Shown: positions 1 through 10,717 of the stretch, piece by piece
How the letters are laid out: each line of letters begins with the position of its first letter
Numbering within the stretch: the first letter of the stretch is position 1
From: Lumbricus rubellus
Lineage: Eukaryota > Annelida > Clitellata > Crassiclitellata > Lumbricidae
Reading direction: 5' to 3'
DNA length: 64,000 nucleotides
Assembly: GCA_945859605.1 (NCBI GenBank)
Contig: OX243816.1
Location: 40,760,325-40,824,324, forward strand
Notes under the pieces: generated by a model
The model's input: only the letters and a program-made list of their open reading frames with translations
The model's database searches: none
Told to the model about the DNA's origin: nothing
Position numbers and translations under genes: made by a program

Positions 1-174
1 ACCAAATTGTTTGTTTGTTACGTTACGTTGTATGTACATTGCAATGCAGATTGCAGTGGTACAATAAAGAATATACTTGCTTACTTGATTGCTTACTTAC
101 TTACTTACCCTAACTGTTTTTCCTTTCTGTTGTAATTTCTCTTGATGTTTTCGCCTATGTTTAGGCCACCATAC
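1..174. other. Non-coding flank, possible LINE 3' tail
   Basis: No gene is visible. The segment contains AATAAA followed by a short (CTTA)n run. The same arrangement, a polyadenylation-like signal followed by a short tandem repeat, occurs at about 9264-9290, so this may be the 3' end of an old non-LTR element. It is the left flank of the LTR retrotransposon; its last four bases, ATAC, are the target-site duplication. Confidence 0.35.
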
Positions 175-851
175 TGTAGCGAACTTTACTTTCTAATAAG
201 AGTTCATACAGTACAATTATCGTTAAAAGGTTATCAGGTGCGGTTAAGTTCGCTGGTTAAAAATGTAGCTTGGCCATGTAATTGAACCGGTTAAAATCCG
301 AAGAGTTAACCAGGCAGAATGCCTGTAATTGGGCGGTTAATTATGAGCTAAGTTGAACCGGTGGTTGTATGGGATTATTGGCCGGTAAAGGTATTAGCTT
401 AACCAAGGCGAAATGCATGAGAGATCCCGGTTAAGCTTTATGTAATATTAACCGATGGTTAGCATTGAAGCAGTGGCTGGTTAAGAATTGCATTTAACCG
501 CTAAGAGGAGAACCGGTTACGGCCAGAATTATTAACCGCACGCTAGATATATAAGGGGTAAGATTTGGTCAGTAGTAGGTTCGTTTTCCAGATGTTTTCT
601 GATGCTCGTTAGGCTCGTTTATGCTGCTGTTGTGTCGTTATAATAAGAATTGAAACTGTCATCGAGTTGTTTCTTCGGTTGGTTGATCGACATTAAATCT
701 CCTGACAGACCGTAGGAGTGGACCAGGCGACATATGCAGCACGGTGGTTCGGCATCCTGGTAAGAGTCAAGCCACCGTGCAGTGGAGAAACCCAAGAAGG
801 CCAGAGAGAGAAAGAAGACAGGACTGAGAAGTAGGAGGCCTTTTCGCCACA
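175..851 (+). repeat. 5' LTR of element 1
   Basis: A 677-bp LTR with a TATATAAG box at about 548-555, a plausible promoter. Upstream of the box, about 230-545 holds eight CGGTTA/TAACCG hexamers, which fit the Myb half-site YAACNG, and several AACCGG/CCGGTT motifs resembling Grainyhead/CP2 sites. The 3' LTR has TACATAAG in place of TATATAAG. Confidence 0.93.
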
Positions 852-853
852 AT

Positions 854-870
854 TGGCACCAGAATCGGGG
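854..870 (+). other. Primer binding site of element 1
   Basis: TGGCACCAGAATCGGGG begins with the TGG complementary to a tRNA 3' CCA end, two bases after the 5' LTR. The implied acceptor stem (5' ACCAGAA) resembles a tRNA-Leu, but the tRNA is not confirmed. Confidence 0.75.
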
Positions 871-902
871 TTGGAGGATAGAGGATCAACCGAAGCATCA
901 GC

Positions 903-3599
903 ATGACGGACAGAGAAGATACCATCGCCTACGATTTTAGGGATGAGGAGGGGCAGAGCAGTTTGACACCGGGCCAAAGAGAAACGACTACGAGAGAGAG
1001 GCCTAGTTTGCTCCGTGTGCTCCGTCAACGGGAAACGACCAACTTCAGGGGTACGAGCATGTTCTCGGGAGAAGACGAATTGGAAGATCAGAACGAACGA
1101 GGAAGAAATAGAGCTGCTCTGAGGTATCGGAAGTCACCGATGAAGCCGGGGAAGTTTGACGGCACCGGTTCGTTAGACTCCTTCCTGGCGCAATTCGAGG
1201 TCTGCGCAAAGCACAACGGCTGGACGGACGCAGATCGGGTGGACTTCCTGCGGTGTGCCTTGGACAAAGCCGCGACACAGTTGTTATGGGATTTTGGAGC
1301 ACGCGAAGATGTTACGTATGAAGAATTGGTCGGGCGTCTTCGACAACGATATGGAACAGAGGGACAGGCCGAGACGTTCAGAACTCAGCTTTACTACCGT
1401 CGTCAACGGGGAGACGAGACGTTGAGCACGCTTCTTCACGACATAAGAAGGTTGGTTGTGCTAGCGTACCCCGTCCCAACGAACGAGACGACAGAGATTG
1501 TAGCACGTGACGCCTTCCTAGAAGCGATGCGAGATCGTGAGCTGTCGCTGAAGGTTCGCGAGCGAGAACCTAAGACATTGGACGAAGCGTACCGAACGGC
1601 ACTACGCCTCGAAGCCTACCAGCGTACAATGGACACGGAAGATCGACGGAGACCGCCAAATCGAGTGAGAGGAACTGTCGAGAATGAAGCCGGCAGTCAA
1701 ATGCAACAGCAACTCGACAGTTTCCTGAAGTCTCAACGCGAGGAACAGAGGAGGTGGCAACAAGACATGGAAGCGCGGATGGAGAGACATTTTGAAGAGA
1801 GGCGCGATGCTGCACCAAGACGCAACCCACCGGAACAAGTGGAGCATCACAACACCAGAGAACAGAGACCGGTCTTGACCTGCTACGGTTGCGGTCGGGC
1901 CGGACACATGGCTCGAAACTGCCGACAGAATCGCCAGCATCGCAACCGTCGGAATGACGCTGCTGCCGAGGAAAACGGAGGAACCACAGGAGATGAAGAC
2001 GTTGCTGTTAACCACACTACTCGCCCGAGAGTGTCGAATCCAGCCAGCAACAACGCCATCTTCGTACGAGGAACGATTGCCGGGAAGAGTCAGCTGTGCC
2101 TCATTGACACCGGATCGGAGGTGAGCTTGGTGCCATTCTCTGTTGTCGAGGGCTCTGGGATCCAACCGTGCAATAGGGTATTGATGGCTGCTAATGGGAC
2201 TGAGATTAGGGTATTGGGTGAGATCACAACCCCTCTAAAAGTATGGCGTGGGTTTGCCATCTCCACTACCTTTTTGGCTTCGGACCAAATAGCTGAGCCA
2301 ATATTAGGGATGGATTGGCTTAGGCAACACAGGTGCCGGTTAAGTTTTGGCACGGGAGCACTGTTCGTAGGACGCCGGAGGATCTCGCTAGTTAAGGGAA
2401 ACGGCTCCACATGGTGCAGACGCATAGTAGTGGCTGAGGAAGTGAGTGTGCCACCTAAATGTCAGTGCGATATAGGGGTGAAGATGCTGTTTGATGATTT
2501 GTCCACCGAAGCTCCAGCGTGGATGACCGAGACGAGAGAGCTACAGCCAGGGTTGCATGTAGCACGAGTTCTAGTAGGAGACGATGTTAATACTACTAAG
2601 GTGCGGGTTGTTAATCTGACCGAGCGAGTGGTCAAACTAGAGAAAGACCGGTTGTTAGGAGGACTGCACCCAGTGCAAATAAGCGGAGGTGAATCAGAGG
2701 GTTTGGTTGCAAAAGAGGAGCTAGTTGATAAGAGTGTGGAAGAGATGATGAAAGGAATTGCAGAAGTTCCAAGTGAAGTGAAAGACCGGCTGCAGGGCCT
2801 GTTGAAGAAATATCGAGATGTGCTGTCGCTGAGCGAAAGTGATTTAGGGAAGACAGCAGTAGGTCTGCATAGGATTGACACTGGGGATGCAGCCCCCGTG
2901 AGACAACCCGTGAGAAGACAGCCTCCTCCCTACCGTGTGGAGATAGATAAACAGGTTGAGAAGATGGTTAGTGAAGGAATAGTAGAAGCGACCTCCAGCG
3001 GGTGTGCATCCAGTATAGTGCAAAGACCAGGTCGGAAGCACGGGAACGCGGACGCGTTGTCCCGAAAGCAATGTGGAAGCGTGGATGATCAGGTAATGGT
3101 AGCGGCTACCCGAGAAGTCTTCGGGGGTGAAACAGAAGCTAGCCCAGAAGCACCTGATACCATTTTAGTGACTCAGCGGGAAGATCCCGATCTGATGCTG
3201 GTGAGACGATGGGTAGGAGAAGAAGGAGCGATGCCTGAGATAGAGGAAGTGCTGCAAGAAAACGCCGCAGTCAAGGCGTATTGGCAAGAAGGAGATCAAG
3301 TCTGGCATTTCTCTCCACGGCGATACAAAGGACGAAGTCCTAAATGGCAGAAGATGTACCAAGGGCCGATGGTTATCCTGCGCCAGTGTGGGCCTGTAAA
3401 CTACTTGGTTCAGGCACCCAAGAAAAGGCCGTTTGTGACACACGTGGACAAACTGAAGGCGTACTTGTCCACCGAAGAAGATGAGAAACAGGAAGAGCCT
3501 CCGCCTACGCTACCGGCTGGAGAAGATGAACACGAGATGCCGCGGGGAGATGGTAGAGCGCGTCGGTCCACGCAGAGACCGGTGCGTTATTCTCATTAG
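903..3599 (+). CDS. Gag-protease polyprotein with internally deleted Pol
   Basis: An 898-aa intact ORF. Residues about 80-245 form a retrotransposon Gag domain resembling the one in the second LTR element (shared REREPKTLDEAYR-type motif). A CCHC knuckle (CYGCGRAGHMARNC) is near 327-340. An aspartic protease active site, DTGSE, is near 402. Residues about 685-706 match the N-terminal edge of a Ty3-type reverse transcriptase, then the frame jumps to the segment after RNase H (GRKHGNADALSR, about 710-723). A second jump near residue 790 removes the integrase zinc finger and catalytic core but keeps a C-terminal tail. Both deletions keep the frame. The protein should form particles and cleave itself but cannot copy or integrate its RNA. 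The Mag/SURL-like assignment is by inspection. Confidence 0.9.
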   Translation: MTDREDTIAYDFRDEEGQSSLTPGQRETTTRERPSLLRVLRQRETTNFRGTSMFSGEDELEDQNERGRNRAALRYRKSPMKPGKFDGTGSLDSFLAQFEVCAKHNGWTDADRVDFLRCALDKAATQLLWDFGAREDVTYEELVGRLRQRYGTEGQAETFRTQLYYRRQRGDETLSTLLHDIRRLVVLAYPVPTNETTEIVARDAFLEAMRDRELSLKVREREPKTLDEAYRTALRLEAYQRTMDTEDRRRPPNRVRGTVENEAGSQMQQQLDSFLKSQREEQRRWQQDMEARMERHFEERRDAAPRRNPPEQVEHHNTREQRPVLTCYGCGRAGHMARNCRQNRQHRNRRNDAAAEENGGTTGDEDVAVNHTTRPRVSNPASNNAIFVRGTIAGKSQLCLIDTGSEVSLVPFSVVEGSGIQPCNRVLMAANGTEIRVLGEITTPLKVWRGFAISTTFLASDQIAEPILGMDWLRQHRCRLSFGTGALFVGRRRISLVKGNGSTWCRRIVVAEEVSVPPKCQCDIGVKMLFDDLSTEAPAWMTETRELQPGLHVARVLVGDDVNTTKVRVVNLTERVVKLEKDRLLGGLHPVQISGGESEGLVAKEELVDKSVEEMMKGIAEVPSEVKDRLQGLLKKYRDVLSLSESDLGKTAVGLHRIDTGDAAPVRQPVRRQPPPYRVEIDKQVEKMVSEGIVEATSSGCASSIVQRPGRKHGNADALSRKQCGSVDDQVMVAATREVFGGETEASPEAPDTILVTQREDPDLMLVRRWVGEEGAMPEIEEVLQENAAVKAYWQEGDQVWHFSPRRYKGRSPKWQKMYQGPMVILRQCGPVNYLVQAPKKRPFVTHVDKLKAYLSTEEDEKQEEPPPTLPAGEDEHEMPRGDGRARRSTQRPVRYSH

Positions 3600-3622
3600 A
3601 GGCGAGGGCGAGGTGTGAAGGA

Positions 3623-3800
3623 GTTTACCGGTAAAGATTCAAGCAGAAATCTTAACCGATGCCATGGACACTCATTAAAAAGTTAACCGGTAAAGATTCA
3701 AGCAGAAATCTTAACCGATGCCATGGACGATTATGGGAAAAGTTAACCGGTAAAGATTTGGAGGAAATCTTGGTCAATGCCATGGATCACTCGTGAGGAA
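3623..3800 (+). repeat. Three 60-bp tandem repeats after gag
   Basis: Three imperfect 60-bp units begin at about 3623, 3682 and 3742. They carry TTAACCGG at their edges and GCCATGGA inside. They add further TAACCG hexamers to those of the LTR. A full CRE palindrome, TGACGTCA, lies just downstream at about 3838-3845. Confidence 0.8.
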
Positions 3801-3884
3801 ATTAACCGGCGCGAAGTTGCTGCTACGCAAGAAGCGATGACGTCACGAAATTGGACCGGCGGTTAATCAATAAAGTATTTAAAC

Positions 3885-4693
3885 GCGCGACGGACGATAT
3901 TAGTTGATGAACAATTTTTAAAGTTACTATGTCCTTTGTAAATGGGCGATATTAGTTGAGGGGACAATCTTAGTTATTAGTGATAAATGCGATTTTGGTG
4001 ATGTTATAAATGGATTATGAGGAACATTTGTCTTAGTTACTATCAATATGCTTCTTTGATAATGAACGATGTTCGTTACTTCCTATAAATAGATTATGAG
4101 GAATCTTAGTTATTATCAACGAATGAGATGTGATGCACATTTGTCTTAGTTCAGTTGCTATGGATGGATGCTATCTTTGTTGATGAACAATAGTAGCTAG
4201 CATCGATAAATGACCTATACCTTAGTTGTTGACTGAGAGACCATTTTTAAGTTACTATGGAACGATTTCTGATGAGCATAGGCGATATTATGAACGATTA
4301 GGCCTAATGATGAACATTCTTAGTTGCTATTAATGAATATGGTTATGTGATAATGACCAACCTTGGTTATTACTGATGAACGATTTACAATAGACGATGA
4401 TTATTTGATGCTATTGAGGAACAATTTTAGTTGCTATTAATATGATTAGTTGATAATGGATAACCTTCGTACTACCTATGAACGATTTATGATGATTATG
4501 GACAATGTTAGATGCTATCGGTAACGATTTGAGTTATTATTGATGTGCGATTTATGTTGATTCACGATGAACATTTTTAGTTGCTAGTAAGCCATTGCTA
4601 AATAAGTAGCCTGATAGACTTGTATTAGTATAATAGGCCCTAACTAGCATTGTTAGCAAGTGTTTAAGTCCGAAGGGGCTTCGGAGCAGTACT
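3885..4693. repeat. Degenerate repeat region of element 1, non-coding
   Basis: AT-rich, stop-rich sequence made of degraded repeats with the core GATGAACAATTTTTAGTT followed by ACTAT or GCTAT. It fills the space between the ORF and the polypurine tract, the place occupied by pol or env in complete elements. No coding signal is seen. Confidence 0.55.
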
Positions 4694-4702
4694 GGGAGGG
4701 GG
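4694..4702 (+). other. Polypurine tract of element 1
   Basis: GGGAGGGGG abuts the TG of the 3' LTR, the expected position for the plus-strand primer. Confidence 0.75.
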
Positions 4703-5379
4703 TGTAGCGAACTTTACTTTCTAATAAGAGTTCATACAGTACAATTATCGTTAAAAGGTTATCAGGTGCGGTTAAGTTCGCTGGTTAAAAATGTAGCTTG
4801 GCCATGTAATTGAACCGGTTAAAATCCGAAGAGTTAACCAGGCAGAATGCCTGTAATTGGGCGGTTAATTATGAGCTAAGTTGAACCGGTGGTTGTATGG
4901 GATTATTGGCCGGTAAAGGTATTAGCTTAACCAAGGCGAAATGCATGAGAGATCCCGGTTAAGCTTTATGTAATATTAACCGATGGTTAGCATTGAAGCA
5001 GTGGCTGGTTAAGAATTGCATTTAACCGCTAAGAGGAGAACCGGTTACGGCCAGAATTATTAACCGCACGCTAGATACATAAGGGGTAAGATTTGGTCAG
5101 TAGTAGGTTCGTTTTCCAGATGTTTTCTGATGCTCGTTAGGCTCGTTTATGCTGCTGTTGTGTCGTTATAATAAGAATTGAAACTGTCATCGAGTTGTTT
5201 CTTCGGTTGGTTGATCGACATTAAATCTCCTGACAGACCGTAGGAGTGGACCAGGCGACATATGCAGCACGGTGGTTCGGCATCCTGGTAAGAGTCAAGC
5301 CACCGTGCAGTGGAGAAACCCAAGAAGGCCAGAGAGAGAAAGAAGACAGGACTGAGAAGTAGGAGGCCTTTTCGCCACA
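4703..5379 (+). repeat. 3' LTR of element 1
   Basis: Copy of 175-851 at a constant offset of 4528 bp, with no indel and one visible substitution (C at 5078, in the TATA-like box). Confidence 0.93.
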
Positions 5380-5494
5380 ATACTATGGTACTCTCTTAGC
5401 AACGATTTTGCCAGATACTCAGATGTCATTACTATTGACGTGATGAACTAGGCCTACATAGATAACTTCCAAGTTAAGTTGAGAATGCTGCCCG

Positions 5495-5665
5495 TCTGTC
5501 TGTCTGTCTGCCTGGCTGTCTGCCTGGCTGTCTGTCTTGGTGCCTGCTTGCCTAGATTTCTGCATGTATGAATTGTATATCTGTCTGTCTGTCTATCTGC
5601 ATGCCTCTCTGCTTATCTTTCTGTCTTCTATCCATGTGTCTGTATGTATGCCTGTCTGTCTGTTT
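5495..5665. repeat. CTGT/CTGC-rich simple repeat
   Basis: Interrupted (CTGT)n and (CTGC)n runs between the 3' LTR and the first visible TOGARAM exon. Confidence 0.8.
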
Positions 5666-5797
5666 GACATTTAAACTTTTGACAATGAATTGTTGAACTC
5701 ATGTAAACAAGATGATATCTACGGCAATGCACTTGAACTTATTCGCATATACATGTATAATTTCTGATTGTGTTGAAGTGATCTTGAAACGCTGAAG

Positions 5798-8700
5798 ATG
5801 TCTAACTATCTCAACGACGATGATGACGATGACAACATCGAAAACACGGCCGCACTCGGCAATCCAGCGATCGCACTAAACCAGGCGCTGCGCTACTTGA
5901 CTCAAGAACAATGGTATGTTGGAAGACGCGAGTACCTGACGAGTACTTGACGAGTACCTGATGAGTACATGACAAGTATCACCATCTGGGCATCTGGTTT
6001 TGATTACAATGAATGATTAAACGTTTTCGTTATTGAAGATTGTTTCTATCATCAAATTTTAGCGATTTTTTTACGCTTCTGTGATATGTGTTTTGAGTAA
6101 GTGTCTATGTTGACTGATTTATGGCACTTACGACAGACTCCTCGGCAACATAAATATAATTATTTTATCGTACACTCAAACACACGCACACACACAAACT
6201 CACACACTCACCAGTAGGTGCAATTTAAGGCTTCTCTTCTGTATTGCGCTGTCCTCGTTGAGCAATCTGTAAACTGATTTTGCTTAGTTCAATGTAAATT
6301 GTATTTGATTCGAAAAGGTTGAAAAGACACCAAAACTCTCATTTTTATGATGATTCAAGTAAGTAAGATGTTGATGTACCCATTTTTCTATAATCATTTG
6401 TATGGTCTCCACCCTGCTTGCTTTTTAGCGGAGAGGTTAAGTGAGACAACCCCACCATAGACAGAGATTGTTGGCTGGTGCTATATCAATTATGTGCTGT
6501 AGCTGTATTTGCTTATATTTTTTTATTTTTAGGGAAGAGAAACTGCAAGGGTTGAGTTTAATTCGTCGACTTGCTTTTCATCATCAGGACGTTCTGATAC
6601 CAGAACTCGGTCGCGTTCTTCTTGCAGTTTGTGCAGAGGTAAGAGATGCTGCTGTCTAATAATTACAATAATAATGATCATGATAATAATAATAATAACA
6701 ATTTTTACGTCTATAAGAATAATAATAAGAATGAGGCAAAGGAAACGGATAGAGGAAGAGGAGAGAAGAAGGAGAAGAAATATGTATAACAATACGGTGT
6801 GTAATGCGTATACTTGACATTTGAATTTGTATATTATTTGACAGGTGAAGAATCTGCGATCGCGTGTTTCGTGCGAGGCGATGGTTTGTCTGTCGGACAT
6901 GTTCACCCATCTCAAGAAGAGCCTGGATCTCGTGAGTTTACTTGTGCAACAATATACCATGCAAAATACAATGCGATACGGTATAATAGATAATGCCATC
7001 CTTCCAAATTGCAGAAGTAACATCGATGGCGTTGAGTGAAGGATTTGCTCAAAGCCCTTACACAGTTGGTCACGGGGGTGTAGTGGGTATGTTTTTTGCC
7101 TTGCAGCCGGAGAGTTGCAGGTTCGAATCCACCTCATGCCGCCGTGTAGGGACCCTCAGGTAGTCCTTCACTCACAACTGCTCATGCACTTCGGCGTGAT
7201 ACTCCGATTTAGTGTCCATGCTGTAGTTGGAAGCACGTCTGAGTAGCTATCTTGAAGGGGCGCTATAACAAATGCACATACATACATACATGTACAGTGA
7301 CAGCCTCATTAGAGGCTCAAACCTGTGCTCTGGGTCTTACAGGTCTATCCATTCAGCTACCATTGTGTTGTACCTTCTGCCACTTGTTCTGTGGCTTGTG
7401 AGGACTTGATGGTCCCGTGCTCCCACGCATTGATGTGGACCTTCTCGTGCATGGGACTATCATACTGGAACAGTTTTCCATTAATCATTTGTGACATTGC
7501 ATCACTTGTAGATCACGATACGTTCTCAAAATCTGCTAGGTTGTGCGTTTGACATGCTTGTTTGTATGGTAGATGTTATTAATTGCAATTGCAGTGGCCT
7601 TGAGCAATGATTTAAATTGCCACTACGGTATATTGTATTCAATCAGAATTTCTACTTCCACTTCAGCTATTATCTGTATCAGACTAATCTCTTGGTACGT
7701 CTGTGATACTGATGTCAGGATAGATTAATGTATCAGTTCATAATGGTCTGTTTAATGTTTATAGCAAATAGCAGTCAATACAGACATTTATAATACTGTG
7801 TGATTTGAACATCTGACCAATTCTTGAATTGACAAATTACATTGGATCCTATTGTGTGATGAATTGACAAATGGCACTTGATCAGATGCTGTGATACTGG
7901 TGCACGTTGATTGGTGCCATTCTTATATGTTTATTGATTGTTTTTGATTGATGTTTTGGATTTTGATATTGTTGTGTTTGACTGACTTTGATTGCATAGG
8001 TTTTGAGAGATGGCATTTTTCAGGATTTGATGATTGAGTGTTTGATTGATTTTGATAGGTTTTTATGCTCTGGTCTTGTGCTGGTTTGTACTGCTTTGAT
8101 TTTTTGTGTGTGTTTTTATTGTTCTGGTTCTTGTGCGGGAATTGACTGCATTTTTTGCTGGTTTTTGACTGTTTTGTCTGTGGTTTTGATTGCCTTGGTT
8201 TTTGTGCTGGTTTTGGCTGCTTTTGTCAGTGTTTGTGCTGATGCAAGTGTATGTGCTCGTGGCCAAATTGCAGCTGTGACATTGACCTGAATGTTTCTGT
8301 TATCCAGGGCTGTTTTTAAGAAATTTTTAGAACTGCACAACCCCTTATTTCCTTTTCCATCCTCCATGGTAAATTACTTCCAATCGGAAGACAATGAAAT
8401 TTTTTCTGGTTTTAACTGTATAAGAGTGCTTCTACGACTGCACAAATCCATTTAGAACTGCACATTTTGTGTACAACTGCACGTTAAAAAAGCCCTGCTG
8501 TTGTCTTTGTGTGTTAGGATCTCGATCGAACAGTATCCGTTCTTCTGTCAAAGACTGGAGACCAGAGCAGTCAGTTCATGCGTGAGGAGGCAGAGAAGGC
8601 TCTCGTGTCGATGGTGGAGAATGTGACGGCACAGAAAGCTGTCTCATCGTTAATCACAGGTGGAGCGAGGTGAGTGTCGTCGCTGCCTGTCATCTGTAAT

Positions 8701-10657
8701 CTATGATCAAGTGTGATGATGATGTCTACGAAATCTGTCAGTACTTGGTTGATTCAAGTGAGATCACAATCAGAATTGATTAGCAGTTGTCATTTATGGC
8801 TAATTGTTGATCTTTAAACACTGCGGTCACGAACCTCATTAAGCCAGTGGGTTAATTTGTGCCTTTGTTAAATATCGTTGATCCTTCTATGTGGAATGGC
8901 CTTTCCCCGTCCAATTCGTAGCAGTATTCTGATGGTTGATTCATCTGCATCTCTTCTCTGCTTGAAGACCTAAGTTCTCTTTTCATGAGCTCTCGTGTTT
9001 AGTTAAATTCCTAGTTAAAATTGTAACTAGGTTTTTAATATGATAATTTAATGTTTCCATAGTCAAACATCTGGATTATGAACTTTATCAGCTTGTGAGT
9101 TTTCTTCCCTGACTGTTCTGTTTTCCACTATGCATCATTTATATCTGGTGATAATTCGTTCTGTAGGTGTCCCTCCCAGCGAGATTCCAATCTATTTTGA
9201 TCTTCCCCTTTGTAGCTTGCAATGTCTCATCAGTCTGTTACGGTGTTGTTTGCAAAATTGGTTGCAATAAAAAAATACTTGACTTGACTTGATAAAAGCA
9301 TTTTGATCTGTACAATGACTGGTTTTATGGGTGCTGTGCATTTATTATCGTGTATGTACAGTTTTGTACACCAATATATGGATAGCAATTGGTCAATAAT
9401 TATTAAGGGATATTTTTATCTTATCTTTTTTATCTTATCTTATCTTGCAGCAGTCGCAGCGTCCACATTCGAACGATGACGGCGCAGATGTTGGAGCGTG
9501 TCGTTGACCGACTCGGTCCGGAGAAAGTGTTGGGTGGAAACCGGGAAATACCGGATAAGATCCTTCCGATCAGCGCTCAGTTCCTACAAGATGCATCACC
9601 AGATGTCAGGTGATGATGATTCAAGTGTATATTCCTAGGTAGCCATCGCGGACATGTATTGCTGTCTGTTCTGTTAGTAGTTAAGTTTGGTGTTAATTTA
9701 AATTACTGCATAACTTGTGCAATGTGCATGTTAAGCGCAGTACGTTTGCAGGCGTTACATTAAAGAAAAACCATACATTCTGTGAGTTACTTATTAAATA
9801 AGGTTGTCTCCATCATGCAGAGTCGTGCTTTTTCTGTGGTTGGCCTGGTGGTATGGAATGGCCTCCCTCTTCAGCTGTGTTTGTTTCCTAGCTCACTTTT
9901 TGACACATTCTATAAGCACTTGAAAACTTGTTTTTTCAACATGTTGGAGTCGGGAGCACCTCTGGTTAGTTTCCTTGAAGAGGTGCTATATAAATACTTG
10001 TGTTTCTGTGTTTAGTAATAGTTTTCCTATTTAAAGGTAATTATTCGATTCAATTCTTTTTTACTGCCAGTTCAAACATTCGGCATATGACAATTACACA
10101 GTAAACACCAAAGTAGCGATAAAACAATAATGACCTAGAAGGAACACGGTCCCCTTATTATGTTCACTTATGTATGATGAATTGAAATAAGAATAGCAAC
10201 TGATTGAGATTGTTTTTCATGTGATGCAGGTGTTCTGGTCAGAGGATCTTTCACATGCTCATGTTTCATCAGGACTTCGATCGAATCATCAAGAAAAGCA
10301 TCTCGGAAACTCTTCTGCGAAGCATCCAGGATAAACTGGAAGCCGTTCGTCTGAAGGTTGGTCATCCTTCCATCCATCCATTCATTCATCCATCCATCAA
10401 ATTATACTTCTGTTGCATAATAAATCATTAGCGTTCCATCCATCCATGCATCTATTCATCCATTCGTGTCATGAGTTGAGTTTGACATCTATCATGATTG
10501 TAGAACAAGTCATGAGTTGAACGCGTCATCACTCCTGTCAATGTTCTTTCGATCTTTCAGGGACCGACTGATTCTGGTATTGGATCATCACGCACGAGAA
10601 GAACACCGATGATCGAAAGTCGTGGATCAAATCGCGGTGGATCTGCACCAGTGTAGG

Positions 10658-10717
<60 letters not shown>

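Larger units (their letters stand above)
175..5379 (+). mobile_element. Young non-autonomous Ty3-type LTR retrotransposon
   Basis: Two 677-bp direct repeats (175-851 and 4703-5379) start TGTAGCG and end CCACA. I see one difference between them (T at 550, C at 5078). The element is flanked by the 4-bp duplication ATAC (171-174 and 5380-5383). A primer binding site lies 2 nt after the 5' LTR and a G-rich polypurine tract lies directly before the 3' LTR. The single internal ORF has Gag, a CCHC knuckle and an aspartic protease, but the reverse transcriptase, RNase H and integrase cores are gone, so the copy needs a helper. LTR identity and the open frame point to recent insertion. It lies upstream of the first visible TOGARAM exon, either in an intron or in the 5' flank. 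Confidence 0.93.

Noticed and set aside
619..852. Minus-strand 77-codon frames in the LTRs of element 1 (also 5147-5380)
   Set aside because: They start at TTG, run antisense to the LTR and are duplicated only because the LTRs are.
7066..7140. True tRNA genes at the A/B-box sequences
   Set aside because: The heads do not complete a tRNA cloverleaf, continue into a shared SINE body and recur in several places.
10168..10389. Minus-strand 73-codon frame
   Set aside because: It is the shadow of TOGARAM exon 6, which has splice sites and homology on the + strand.
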